Below, one piece after another: positions 27,996-38,000 of a stretch of 64,000 nt of DNA. Under the pieces are notes generated by a model. That model searched no databases, was not told the DNA's origin, and saw nothing but the letters and a program-made list of their open reading frames with translations. The stretch lies in contig CBFIAR010000007.1 of NCBI GenBank assembly GCA_965660625.1, positions 62,001 to 126,000 on the forward strand, in the 5' to 3' direction. The DNA comes from Glaciecola sp965660625. GTDB taxonomy: Bacteria; Pseudomonadota; Gammaproteobacteria; Enterobacterales; Alteromonadaceae. Numbering within the stretch: position 1 is the first letter of the stretch; each line of letters begins with the position of its first letter. The position numbers and the translations under genes are program-made.

Positions 27996-28766
27996 TTGCA
28001 GAAACGAAACACTCAACAACGCCGCAGGGCGATCATTGAAACACTGAATGACCGCGGTGAAGTTGCCGTCGATGCCTTAGCGAAAGTGTTTTCGACATCA
28101 GAAGTCACTATTAGAAAAGACCTTGCGGAGCTTGAAAACAATGGGTTGCTGTTGCGCAGGTATGGCGGCGCCGTTTTACTTCCTAAAGAATCTTCTGAGC
28201 TTTCATCTGAAAAGCTTTCGAGTCGAAAGTTAGCTATTTCAGCCTTAGCATCGACACTCATTCAAGATCACAATCGTATTATTATCGATGGTGGCAGCAC
28301 AACCTCAGCTTTACTGCCGCATTTACCCAAAAAAATGGGTCTTGTGGTCATGACTAACTCACTGCATGTTGCCAACACTTTGCTAGAAGGGGAAAACGAA
28401 CCTCAGGTATTGATGACTGGTGGAACTTGGGATGCGCAATCTCATTCGTTCCAAGGACAAATGGCTGAAAACATGCTGAGGGCTTATAATTTTGACCAAG
28501 CATTTTTAGGTGCGGCAGGCCTAGATATTATGCGTGGCTCCACTACGTTCAACGAATTAACGTCCTTAAGCAGAACAATGGCCGAAGTATCAAAACAAGT
28601 TATAGTGCTCGCTGAGTCCGAAAAATTAGAGAGAAAAATACCCAACGTGGAATTGTCATGGTCGCAAATATCCATATTAGTGACGGATGAAGGACTCGAT
28701 AATGAGGCCAAACAAGAGATAGAAAAACAGGGCGTGACAGTTATGTGTGCGTCTTTTACTCATTAA
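27996..28766 (+). CDS. DeoR/GlpR-family transcriptional regulator
   Basis: 256 residues. N-terminal winged HTH of the DeoR type (RRRAIIETLNDRGEVAVDALAKVFSTSEVTIRKDLAELE, residues about 9-50) and a C-terminal sugar-phosphate sensor domain (DGGSTTSALLPHL; FLGAAGLD). It begins at a TTG with AAAGG 9 nt upstream. It sits between glmU and glmS, so control of amino-sugar synthesis, perhaps in response to glucosamine-6-phosphate, is inferred. The operator candidate lies in its own promoter. Confidence 0.85.
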   Translation: MQKRNTQQRRRAIIETLNDRGEVAVDALAKVFSTSEVTIRKDLAELENNGLLLRRYGGAVLLPKESSELSSEKLSSRKLAISALASTLIQDHNRIIIDGGSTTSALLPHLPKKMGLVVMTNSLHVANTLLEGENEPQVLMTGGTWDAQSHSFQGQMAENMLRAYNFDQAFLGAAGLDIMRGSTTFNELTSLSRTMAEVSKQVIVLAESEKLERKIPNVELSWSQISILVTDEGLDNEAKQEIEKQGVTVMCASFTH

Positions 28767-28859
28767 ACTATTTTATTAAAAAGTGCTATTTCTTGGCGTT
28801 GCACTCGAGTATCAGATGAGCAACAGAAGACAACAGCAAAGACAGATTAGGATATCAAT

Positions 28860-30692
28860 ATGTGTGGAATTGTAGGTGCAATCGCTGAACGTAACGTTGT
28901 AGAAATTTTATTAGAAGGTTTACGCCGTCTTGAGTACCGTGGGTATGATTCAGCAGGTGTTGCGCTGCTTGATGGGGAAGGTAATTTGAGGCGTGAGCGA
29001 CAGATTGGTAAGGTAAAAGCGTTGAGTGACGCTATTATTGATAATCCAATAAAAGGTGCCACGGGCATTGCTCACACCCGCTGGGCAACGCATGGCGGCG
29101 TGACCGAAAAGAACGCGCATCCGCATTTTTCCAACGAACGAATTGCTGTTGTACACAACGGTATTATTGAAAACTACGAAGCGCTTAGACGCGATCTTCA
29201 AGCCAAAGGTTATACTTTTGGTTCTGACACTGATACCGAAACTATTGCACATACCGTTCACGAAGAAGTAAAAAAAGGCAAAGACTTATTGCTAGCGGTA
29301 CAAGATTCTGTGAAGCAATTTCACGGTGCTTACGGCACAGTGATCATGGACAAAGAAGACGCAAATCGTGTTGTGGTTGCACGCTCTGGTAGCCCGCTCG
29401 TAATTGGTCTAGGCATTGGTGAAAACTTCATTGCGTCAGACCAAATGGCATTGTTACCCGTAACGCGTCGCTTTATATTTTTAGAAGAAGGCGATGTTGC
29501 TGAAATTACGCGTACTTCGGTGACTATTTACGATCACCAAGGCGACATAGTAGAGCGCGACGTTTTTGATTCAGAACTAGAGCATGATGCAGGTGACAAA
29601 GGCGGTTATCGCCATTACATGCTTAAAGAAATTCATGAACAACCAACGGTAGTGCGCAATGCTTTGCAAGGCCGCCTAGGTGAAAATGACTTAGTTGAAG
29701 GTATATTTGGTGCTGGCTCTGAGGATATTCTAAAAGACATTAAACATGTGCAAATTATCGCTTGTGGTACCAGCTACCATTCAGGCATGACGGCGCGTTA
29801 TTGGTTAGAGCAATATGCCAATGTGTCGTGTAATGTTGAAATTGCGTCTGAGTTCAGATATCGCAAATCAGTGGTACATCCGAACAGTTTGATTGTGACC
29901 ATTTCACAATCGGGTGAAACCGCAGATACATTAGCTGCGTTGCGTTTAGCCAAACAAAATGGCTACAAATCAAGTTTAACTATTTGTAATGTGCCAGGTT
30001 CCTCACTTGTGCGTGAGTCGGATATGGCATTTATGACCTTAGCCGGCGCTGAAATTGGTGTAGCCTCAACTAAGGCGTTTACCACGCAGCTAACCGCTTT
30101 CTTAATGTTGACCCTTGCCTTAGGCAAATATAACGGTATCTTGCCGGCAGACAAAAAAGCAATTGTTGACGGTTTACATAGTTTACCTATCAAGCTTGAA
30201 GAAACGCTAACCTTGACCAACAGCATAGAGTTGTTGGCGGAGGAGTTTGCTGACAAACAGCACAGTCTATTCTTGGGCCGTGGGGATCAGTATCCAATCG
30301 CAATGGAAGGTGCATTGAAGCTTAAAGAGATTTCATATATTCACGCTGAAGCTTACGCATCTGGTGAATTGAAGCACGGTCCATTAGCGCTTATTGATGA
30401 TGAAATGCCAGTTATCGTAGTTGCCCCAAACAATGAATTACTTGAGAAACTAAAGTCGAACGTTGAGGAAGTAAGAGCTCGCGGCGGTATTATGTATGTT
30501 TTCGCTGATAAAGACGCTCATTTTGCTAGCGACGAAACCATGCGCGTGATCAACGTACCGCATTGCGAAGCGCCAATTGCCCCGATTCTCTACACTTTAC
30601 CACTGCAGTTGTTATCCTATTATGTAGCGGTGATTAAGGGTACTGATGTTGACCAGCCAAGGAATTTGGCGAAGTCGGTTACGGTGGAGTAA
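28860..30692 (+). CDS. glmS: Glutamine--fructose-6-phosphate aminotransferase (isomerising)
   Basis: 610 residues, full length. The catalytic Cys is residue 2 (MCGIVGAIAERN). The glutaminase domain runs to about 240 and is followed by two SIS domains (CGTSYHSG; SQSGETADTLAALRLAK; STKAFTTQ; LGRGDQYPIAMEGALKLKEISY). The C-terminus DQPRNLAKSVTVE is the conserved stretch whose coding DNA is the TnsD-binding part of attTn7. The Tn7-like element at 30717 starts 24 nt past the stop, so glmS is intact. Confidence 0.97.
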   Translation: MCGIVGAIAERNVVEILLEGLRRLEYRGYDSAGVALLDGEGNLRRERQIGKVKALSDAIIDNPIKGATGIAHTRWATHGGVTEKNAHPHFSNERIAVVHNGIIENYEALRRDLQAKGYTFGSDTDTETIAHTVHEEVKKGKDLLLAVQDSVKQFHGAYGTVIMDKEDANRVVVARSGSPLVIGLGIGENFIASDQMALLPVTRRFIFLEEGDVAEITRTSVTIYDHQGDIVERDVFDSELEHDAGDKGGYRHYMLKEIHEQPTVVRNALQGRLGENDLVEGIFGAGSEDILKDIKHVQIIACGTSYHSGMTARYWLEQYANVSCNVEIASEFRYRKSVVHPNSLIVTISQSGETADTLAALRLAKQNGYKSSLTICNVPGSSLVRESDMAFMTLAGAEIGVASTKAFTTQLTAFLMLTLALGKYNGILPADKKAIVDGLHSLPIKLEETLTLTNSIELLAEEFADKQHSLFLGRGDQYPIAMEGALKLKEISYIHAEAYASGELKHGPLALIDDEMPVIVVAPNNELLEKLKSNVEEVRARGGIMYVFADKDAHFASDETMRVINVPHCEAPIAPILYTLPLQLLSYYVAVIKGTDVDQPRNLAKSVTVE

Positions 30693-30711
30693 ATTCGTTA
30701 GGGGGTATTAT

Positions 30712-30716
30712 TCCCG
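30712..30716. repeat. Target site duplication TCCCG, glmS side
   Basis: TCCCG directly precedes the TGT end of the element and recurs directly after its ACA end at 51350-51354. Five bases is the duplication length of Tn7. Confidence 0.9.
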
Positions 30717-30726
30717 TGTCCGAGTA

Positions 30727-30783
30727 TATTAATGTTTGAAACTGGATATTAATGTTTGAAACTAGACATTAAAGTTTGAAACT
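30727..30783 (+). repeat. Packed TnsB-binding-site repeats, right-type end
   Basis: Three copies of a 17-mer, TATTAATGTTTGAAACT at 30727-30743 and 30747-30763 and CATTAAAGTTTGAAACT at 30767-30783, repeat at exactly 20-bp spacing just inside the glmS-side end. The core GTTTGAAACT is a near palindrome. The tight packing matches the right end of Tn7, which also faces glmS. Confidence 0.88.
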
Positions 30784-30799
30784 AAGCCAATAACATTAA

Positions 30800-30825
30800 C
30801 CCGCAGTTCTGCGGGTTTTGTCTTT
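30800..30825 (+). terminator. Factor-independent terminator just inside the element end
   Basis: CCCGCA (30800-30805), loop GTTC, TGCGGG (30810-30815), then TTTTGTCTTTT. It lies inside the transposon, so it would stop transcripts entering from glmS and shield the cargo. Confidence 0.8.
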
Positions 30826-30837
30826 TAATCGGTTTGG

Positions 30838-30867
30838 TTGCTCAAATCACTAAAAAAGTGGAATAAT
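30838..30867 (+). promoter_or_regulatory. Possible promoter of the restriction-modification operon
   Basis: TTGCTC (30838-30843), an 18-bp spacer and AATAAT (30862-30867) upstream of hsdM. A weak match placed between the terminator and the hsdM start. Confidence 0.3.
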
Positions 30868-30938
30868 GCTTAAAAGGATTATTAATTAAAATAATAAGAA
30901 ATTGCGCAACTTGTTTTGCTAATAGGGTATGGAAATAT

Positions 30939-32518
30939 ATGGCTAAAAACACGAATTCATCATCAACTACCAGTTTCGAACAACATTTATGGGATACCGC
31001 CAACAAACTCCGTGGCAGTGTTGAATCTTCCGAGTACAAGCATGTTGTACTGAGTCTTATCTTCTTAAAATTCATTAGTGACAAATTTGAAGCGCAGCGG
31101 AAAAGTTTGATAGATCAAGGCATGGCTGACTATGTTGAGCAAATCGAGTTTTATGCCAAAGATAATGTGTTCTTTTTGCCAGAGCAAGCTCGTTGGTCTT
31201 ATATTCAGCAACAAATGAAGCAAGACGACATCGCCGTCAAAATTGATTCTGCATTACATACAGTCGAAAAGAACAACCCTTCATTAAAAGGTGCATTACC
31301 AGATAACTACTTTTCTCGTTTAGGCTTGGTGGCCAGCAAGCTTGGCTCGTTAATAGATACTATTAATAACATCGATACCGCCGCCAACGAATGTGACATG
31401 AGCGAAGAGGACTTAGTTGGGCGCGTTTACGAATATTTCTTAGGTAAGTTTGCTGCTAGCGAAGGTAAAGGCGGTGGTGAATCTATACGCCAAAATCCAT
31501 CGTAAGTTTAATAGCCGAAATGATTGAACCGTACAAAGGCAAAATCTATGACCCGTGTTGCGGGAGTGGCGGCATGTTCGTGCAGTCACTCAAATTTATT
31601 GATAGCCACAAGGGCAATAAAAAAGACATTTCTATCTACGGGCAGGAATACACCAACACTACCTACAAACTGGCCAAAATGAACCTTGCCGTACGTGGCA
31701 TCGCTGCCAACTTGGGAGAAGTGGCAGGCGACAGCTTTTTTAAAGATCAGCATCCTGATTTAAAAGCGGACTTTATTATGGCCAACCCGCCATTTAATCA
31801 AAAGCAGTGGCGAGGTGAAAACGAACTTGTAGGAGATCCTCGTTGGGCTGGCTTTAACGTGCCACCAACAGGTAACGCTAACTATGCGTGGATCATGCAC
31901 ATGATCAGCAAACTGAGTGAAAATGGCACCGCAGGTTTTGTATTAGCGAATGGTTCAATGAGTTCTAACACCAGTGGCGAAGGCGAAATTCGTAAAAAGA
32001 TCATTGAACAAGACCTAGTAGACTGCATGATTGCCTTACCCGGCCAATTATTTTATACCACTCAAATTCCTGTGTGCTTATGGTTTATTAGTAAAAACAA
32101 AAAAGCGGTGGATGCCAGCGAAGACTTTGTCAAAAGACGCAACCGCCAAGGCGAAACCTTATTTATCGATGCCCGCGAAATGGGCAGTATGATAAGCCGC
32201 ACGAACAAAGAACTGACGACCGAAGATGTTGCCAATATCGCTCGTACTTACCATGCGTGGAGAGGTGAGGACAAAAACGGTGCTTATGAAGATATCGCAG
32301 GCTACTGTAAATCATCCACACTTGAAGATATAAAAGCCAACGACTATGTGCTTACGCCGGGTCGCTATGTTGGCGCAGCAGATACCGCAGACGACGGCAT
32401 TCCATTTGAAGAAAAGATGAATGAATTGACTCAAACTTTGTTCACTCAAATGGCTGAAGGGCAGGAGTTAGATACGGCTATTCGAAATAACCTTAAGGAG
32501 ATGGGTTATGGGGAGTGA
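30939..32518 (+). pseudogene. hsdM: Type I DNA methyltransferase subunit, frameshifted
   Basis: One hsdM gene is split over two frames: 30939-31505 holds the N-terminal HsdM_N helical domain, and 31520-32518 the N6-adenine methylase domain with the AdoMet motif DPCCGSGGMF and the catalytic NPPF. At 31479-31484 the DNA reads GGTGAATCTATACG, where other HsdM genes encode GGGEFYTPKSIV; adding one T after GAAT restores the full reading into the second frame. A one-base deletion therefore breaks a 526-residue protein. Either modification is off or this is a sequencing error or slippage site. It is followed by hsdS with a 11-nt overlap. Confidence 0.85.
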
Positions 32519-33950
32519 TTATCCTTTTACTAAATTAAAAGATATTTGTGTAAAGATAACAAAGGGTAGTACTCCTACAAAGAAAGATGGTGGCTTTACT
32601 GAGCGAGGAGTTAACTTTATTAAAGCTGAATCAGCTAGCTATGACGGTGTTTTAAACGAAAGCAAATTTACATTTGTTACTGCCGAGATATATGCAAAAT
32701 ACAAGCGCTCTCAATTAGAAGAAAATGATATTCTCTTCTCAATGGCAGGTGCTTTTTTGGGTAAAACAGGTTTTGTTGAAAAAAAGCACCTACCAGCTAA
32801 TACAAATCAAGCGTTAGCTTTAATTCGAGTAGATATCACATTAGCTAACCCAAAATTTGTACTCTACTGTTTACAGCAAAAGAGGGTTGTTCACTTTGTA
32901 AATAGCTCTATATCTCAATCTGCTCAACCAAATATAAACCTTCAGCAAATTGGTGATTTGGTTATAGATTTCCCTGAAAGGAAAGTACAAGACTCAATTG
33001 TTAATATCCTTGATTCAATTGATCAACGTAGTTTAATCAATCGTCAATCTAACCAAACCCTTGAACAAATGGCGCAGACGCTGTTTAAATGCTGGTTTGT
33101 GGATTTCGACCCAGTTATCGACAACGCCCTTGCGGCTGGCAACGCCATCCCCGACGAACTGAAACACCGTGTCGAGATACGCAAAAAAGCCTACACCCTG
33201 CAAAAACAAAATCCCAACATCAAACCACTCCCGGTCGCCACCCAACGCCTATTTCCCAGCGAATTCGAGCACTGCGACGACAACACCCTCGGTATTCAAG
33301 GCTGGATTCCCAAAGGATGGGAGGTGAAAGATATAAAGTCTTTATCTTTTAAACTAACTAAAGGTACAACTGCTACAAAAAAACAGATTGCCGATTCTTG
33401 TAGTGAGGTATTAGTTCCTTTTTTAAAGGTAAGAGATCTTACGGACAACAATGAAATTAAATTTGATGGATTAGACTCAATTCCTTTAGATGTTCACGAA
33501 AATCAACTTAAAAGATCAATCCTTCATTCCGGAGATATACTTATTTCGATAGCTGGGACAATAGGCCGAATCGCTTTAGTACCTACTAATCTGAATAATT
33601 GTAACTGTAATCAGGCTCTAGCATTTATAAGGTGTAATCAAATTTCAGTAAGAAACTTTGTTTACCATTCCTTGCAAATAAACTCGATGCAAAGCTACTT
33701 CGAATCGAAAGTAGTACAGGCTGTTCAAGCAAATTTGAGTTTAGGTTCGGTAGGAGAAATAGACCTGATAGTACCTGATAACTCTCTGCTAGATATTTGG
33801 AACTCACAAACTGAAACAATATTAAGTAAATTAGAATTAAGTCGTAATCAGAAGTTGGAGTTGGAAAAAATAAGAGATGTATTATTACCAAAACTTATCT
33901 CTGGCGAAATTAAATTAGGTTCGAGTACACAGGAATTGATGAATGCCTGA
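32508..33950 (+). CDS. hsdS: Type I restriction-modification specificity subunit
   Basis: 480 residues with two target-recognition domains (about 5-150 and 265-430) and helical spacers after each. Each recognition domain opens similarly: KLKDICVKITKGSTPTKK and EVKDIKSLSFKLTKGTTATKK. The first spacer is unusually long and includes the QTLFKCWFVDFDPV segment common in this subfamily. HsdS picks the bipartite DNA target and holds two HsdM. The ATG overlaps the end of hsdM; the stop overlaps the next gene. Base composition changes between recognition domains and spacers, as often seen with swapped domains. Confidence 0.9.
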   Translation: MGSDYPFTKLKDICVKITKGSTPTKKDGGFTERGVNFIKAESASYDGVLNESKFTFVTAEIYAKYKRSQLEENDILFSMAGAFLGKTGFVEKKHLPANTNQALALIRVDITLANPKFVLYCLQQKRVVHFVNSSISQSAQPNINLQQIGDLVIDFPERKVQDSIVNILDSIDQRSLINRQSNQTLEQMAQTLFKCWFVDFDPVIDNALAAGNAIPDELKHRVEIRKKAYTLQKQNPNIKPLPVATQRLFPSEFEHCDDNTLGIQGWIPKGWEVKDIKSLSFKLTKGTTATKKQIADSCSEVLVPFLKVRDLTDNNEIKFDGLDSIPLDVHENQLKRSILHSGDILISIAGTIGRIALVPTNLNNCNCNQALAFIRCNQISVRNFVYHSLQINSMQSYFESKVVQAVQANLSLGSVGEIDLIVPDNSLLDIWNSQTETILSKLELSRNQKLELEKIRDVLLPKLISGEIKLGSSTQELMNA

Positions 33951-35001
33951 AATAGTCAAATGGAATGACATAAAAAGAGACTTTTCAGATGCACTATTAG
34001 TTGGCAATGGCGGTAGCATCGCGTTGTCAGATAACTTTAGCTATAAGAGTCTTTATGGCTATGCAGACAAGCAAAACTTACTGCAAAAAGAAGCGGTTGC
34101 CGTTTTTGATAAGTTCTATAAAAAGGAACGTGATTTCGAAAGAGTTTTGTATCGCTTGTGGCAAGCAGATTATATTAATGGTCTTTTTGAGGTTGATGAA
34201 GATGAGCAGAAAAAAGTACGCATAGGATACACGAAAGTACGAAGGTCACTAATTGATGCAGTTAAAGATGTTCACCCAGCTTATAAACCTTCAGAATATA
34301 ATTTATGGAAGGTGGGGCAATTTATTTCTGGCTTCAAAACGGTATTTTCACTGAACTATGATTTGATGCTTTATTGGGCGAGTCAACAAATCAATGATAC
34401 TTCGCGAAACCGCATCAAAGATGGCTTTGCATCAAAAGTCCCGCGTAATAAAACTCAGAAAACTCGCACGTTCGCATTTTCTAGCGATATAAGTAAATTG
34501 CGCGAACCTTATGGGTTAAATGATACTACAACTTTAGTTTTTTATCCTCACGGGTCGCTTTTGTTGTATCAAACAAAAGCTAAAAAGCAAGAACGTAAAA
34601 TAACGTCGTCTCAGGAAGATAATTTACTTAACACAATTACTGATTTTTGGTCACGAAATGACGGTAATCCGATTTTTGTATGTGAGGGGGATTCTGATAG
34701 AAAGTTGGAGGCAATAAGTGGATCAAAGTATCTAACTCATGTCTTTCAAGAAGAACTCCCTCGTGCAGGTAATACCCTTACTATTTATGGTTGGGGAATG
34801 GGTGAGCAAGATTCACACATCGTTAAACAACTTGCCCAAGGACAATACAAAAAGATCGCCATGTCGATTCATATGCAAAATAAAAGTCCGATCCAGTTAG
34901 ATAGAGAAATGGATCGGTACTTAAGTAAACTTGAAAAAATTGTAGCACGAGAAAATGTTAAATTTTTTGACTCTGCTAGTGATGGTTGCTGGAAAAACTA
35001 A
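33943..35001 (+). CDS. DUF4917-type protein with SIR2-like features, inside the restriction operon
   Basis: 352 residues. Motifs resemble SIR2-like NAD-binding effectors: LLVGNGGSIALSDNF near residue 18 (the GxG loop), VFSLNYDLMLYW near 132 (like the TTNYD block) and TIYGWGMGEQDSHI near 285 (like the GYGxxDxHI block). It overlaps the end of hsdS and is followed by hsdR after 9 nt, so it is a coupled gene of the type I locus. An NAD-depleting or NAD-binding defence role is inferred; the enzyme residues cannot be confirmed by eye. Confidence 0.65.
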   Translation: MPEIVKWNDIKRDFSDALLVGNGGSIALSDNFSYKSLYGYADKQNLLQKEAVAVFDKFYKKERDFERVLYRLWQADYINGLFEVDEDEQKKVRIGYTKVRRSLIDAVKDVHPAYKPSEYNLWKVGQFISGFKTVFSLNYDLMLYWASQQINDTSRNRIKDGFASKVPRNKTQKTRTFAFSSDISKLREPYGLNDTTTLVFYPHGSLLLYQTKAKKQERKITSSQEDNLLNTITDFWSRNDGNPIFVCEGDSDRKLEAISGSKYLTHVFQEELPRAGNTLTIYGWGMGEQDSHIVKQLAQGQYKKIAMSIHMQNKSPIQLDREMDRYLSKLEKIVARENVKFFDSASDGCWKN

Positions 35002-35010
35002 GGACTATTG

Positions 35011-38000
35011 ATGAAATTCACGGAAGAAAAGCTCGAACTCGCCATCATCCAACTCCTAACTGAGCAGGGTTATCCTCACGTTACTGGCGACCAGTTATTA
35101 CGCACTAGTGGTGACGAGGTTTTAATTAAAGCTGATCTTCGCCACTACCTATCTAGCAAATACGCCAAAGACGACATTACCACAGGCGAAATTGATAACA
35201 TTGTTAAACAGCTCGAAACCCTGCCTGCTAGTGATTTATATGAGAGCAACAAAACTTTTTGTAAGTCGCTTAGCGATGGCTTTTTATTAAAGCGTGAAGC
35301 TGTAGCTGGTCAGCCTTCTAAAAAAGACTTGTATATTCAACTGATTGATTACGATGGTGTGCGCAGTGCTTTGCAAGCGGCTGATATTGTTGTTGGTGGC
35401 AAGGTACAAGAGGTAAGCCCCGGCTATGCAGATAACAACATCTATAAAATTGTAAACCAACTCGAAATTGATAGTTTGTCGGCAGACAACCCAAAGCGTA
35501 TTCCAGACGGCATTATTTATATAAATGGCTTGCCTTTGGTGGTGTTCGAATTTAAAAGCGCCATTCGTGAAGAGCAGGCTAGCATTCATGATGCCTATGT
35601 TCAGCTAACCACACGTTATCGCCGTGATATTCCCCAGCTGTTTGTATTCAATGCACTATGCGTTATAAGCGATGGCGTTAACAACAAGATGGGGACGGTG
35701 TTTGCGGGTTACGACTTTTATTATGCGTGGCGCAAAGTAACAGGCGACGAGCCAATGGCCGAAGATGGCATTAATTCGCTGCATACCATGTTGCAAGGGC
35801 TGTTTGATAAGTCTCGGCTTTGTGATGTATTACGTAACTTTATTTATTTCCCTGATAAAACCAAGGATGAGGTGAAAATCACCTGTCGTTACCCGCAGTA
35901 TTACGCTGCCAGAAAGTTATTTGAAAACATAAAGCGGCATCGTAAGTTGCCGCTTGGTGCTGCTGGTGCTGAAGACGAAAAACGTGACGGTAAAGGTGGT
36001 ACCTACTTCGGCGCTACTGGCTGTGGTAAGAGTTTTACCATGCAGTTTCTATCGCGCTTGTTGATGAAAAGCGTTGAGTTTGAAAGCCCAACAATAGTAT
36101 TGGTGACCGACCGCACCGACTTAGACGATCAGTTGGCTAATCAATTTGCCAATGCCAAAACTTATATAGGTGACGATCATATTGTAAGTGTTGAAAGCCG
36201 TGCTGAGCTGCGGCAATTACTCAAAGGCCGTAACAGCGGCGGAGTGTTTTTAACTACTATTCATAAGTTTACCGAAGACACGCAATTACTGACCGAACGT
36301 AGCAATGTGATTTGTATCTCTGACGAAGCCCATCGCAGCCAAATCAACCTTGATCAAAAACTACGTATTACTGAAAAAGGCGTGAAACGCACCTACGGCT
36401 TTGCTAAGTATTTACATGACTCATTACCTAATGCGACTTATGTGGGCTTTACCGGTACACCCATAGATGCCACCTTAGATGTGTTCGGCCAAGTAGTTGA
36501 TAGCTATACCATGACTGAGTCGGTAAAAGATGAAATTACCGTACGTATTGTCTATGAGGGTCGAGCCGCCAAAGTGGTCCTAAATAATCGTAAGCTTGAT
36601 GAGATTGAAGCCTATTATAAAAAGTGCGAACAATACGGCAGCAACGAGCATCAAATAGAAGAAAGCAAAAAAGCCACCACCAAAATGAATTCTATTTTAG
36701 GCGACCCAGACCGTTTAAGGGCGTTGGCAGCAGATTTTGTAAAGCATTACGAAACCCGTATTGAAGAAGGCACTACCATTTGTGGCAAAGCCATGTTTGT
36801 GTGTAGTTCGCGTGATATTGCTTACGCGCTTTATCTAGAGATAAAAGCCTTACGCCCACAATGGTTTGAAGTAAAAGAGTCAGAGCATGCTGCCACGCTT
36901 ACAGCTGATGAAAAAGAGTTAGCGATAAAAGCGGGTAAGTTGGGCATGCCAATAGAGCAGGTAAAGTTGGTGATCACCCGTGGTAAAGACGATCCAGAAG
37001 AGATGTTTAATTTGCTAGGCAGCAAAGATTTTCGTAAAGAGTTAGATAGGCAATTTAAGATTGAGCACTCCAACTTTAAAATAGCCATAGTGGTGGATAT
37101 GTGGCTTACAGGTTTTGATGTACCGTTTTTGGATACCAGCTATATTGATAAGCCGCTGCAAAAACATAATCTTATTCAAACTATTTCACGGGTAAATCGC
37201 AAGTTTGCAGGCAAGCATAAAGGCTTAGTAGTAGATTACATCGGCATTAAATCAGCCATGAACAAAGCCTTGGCACAGTTTAGTAAAACCGACGAAACCA
37301 ATTTTGAAGATATCAATCAATCGGTGGTAACAGTAAAAGACCACCTAGCATTGCTAGGTGATGTTTTTCACACCTTTAATTCGACCGCTTACTTTACTGG
37401 TGAGCCGCTGGCACAGCTTAATTGCTTGAACCAAGCCTCTGAGTTTATCTTGCAGTTAGGAAAACGTGAAAAGCGCTTTATGGTGTTAGTGAAGCGTTTA
37501 AAAGCCGCCTACGACATCTGCTGTGGCAGTGAAAAAATCAGTCAAATAGAGCGAGACAAAATCCATTTTTATATGGCTGTACGCTCCATCATTTATAAAC
37601 TGACCAAAGGCGAAGCCCCTGATACCGCCCAAATGAACGCCAAAGTACGCGAAATGATAGCCGAAGCATTAAAAAGCGATGGTGTAGAAGAAATTCTTAA
37701 AATGGATGACTCGCAGGGCGAGATTGATATTTTTGATGAAGACTACATCAACAAAATCAGCAAAATGAAGCAACCAAACACTAAAATCATGATGCTGCAA
37801 AAATTGTTAGCTAAAGCCATTGGCGACATGAAAAAAGTGAACTTGGCACAAGGCATAGACTTTAGTCAGCGCTTTATAGCACTGGTAGATAAATACAACG
37901 AACGCAAAGAAGACGATGTACTGGTAAGTGGTGTGCTCGAAGATTTTTCAGACGAGCTAATCAAAATGATGGACGACTTGCGCGAAGAGTACGGCGCACA

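Noticed and set aside
30727..30783. CRISPR-like repeats after glmS
   Set aside because: Three 17-mers with 3-nt gaps just inside a TGT end; inverted copies at the other end of the element show they are transposase-binding sites.
30939..32518. Two separate genes, an HsdM N-terminal protein and a methylase
   Set aside because: One inserted T joins them into a normal HsdM with the conserved GGGEFYTPKSIV; the second frame has no good ribosome site. Treated as one broken gene.
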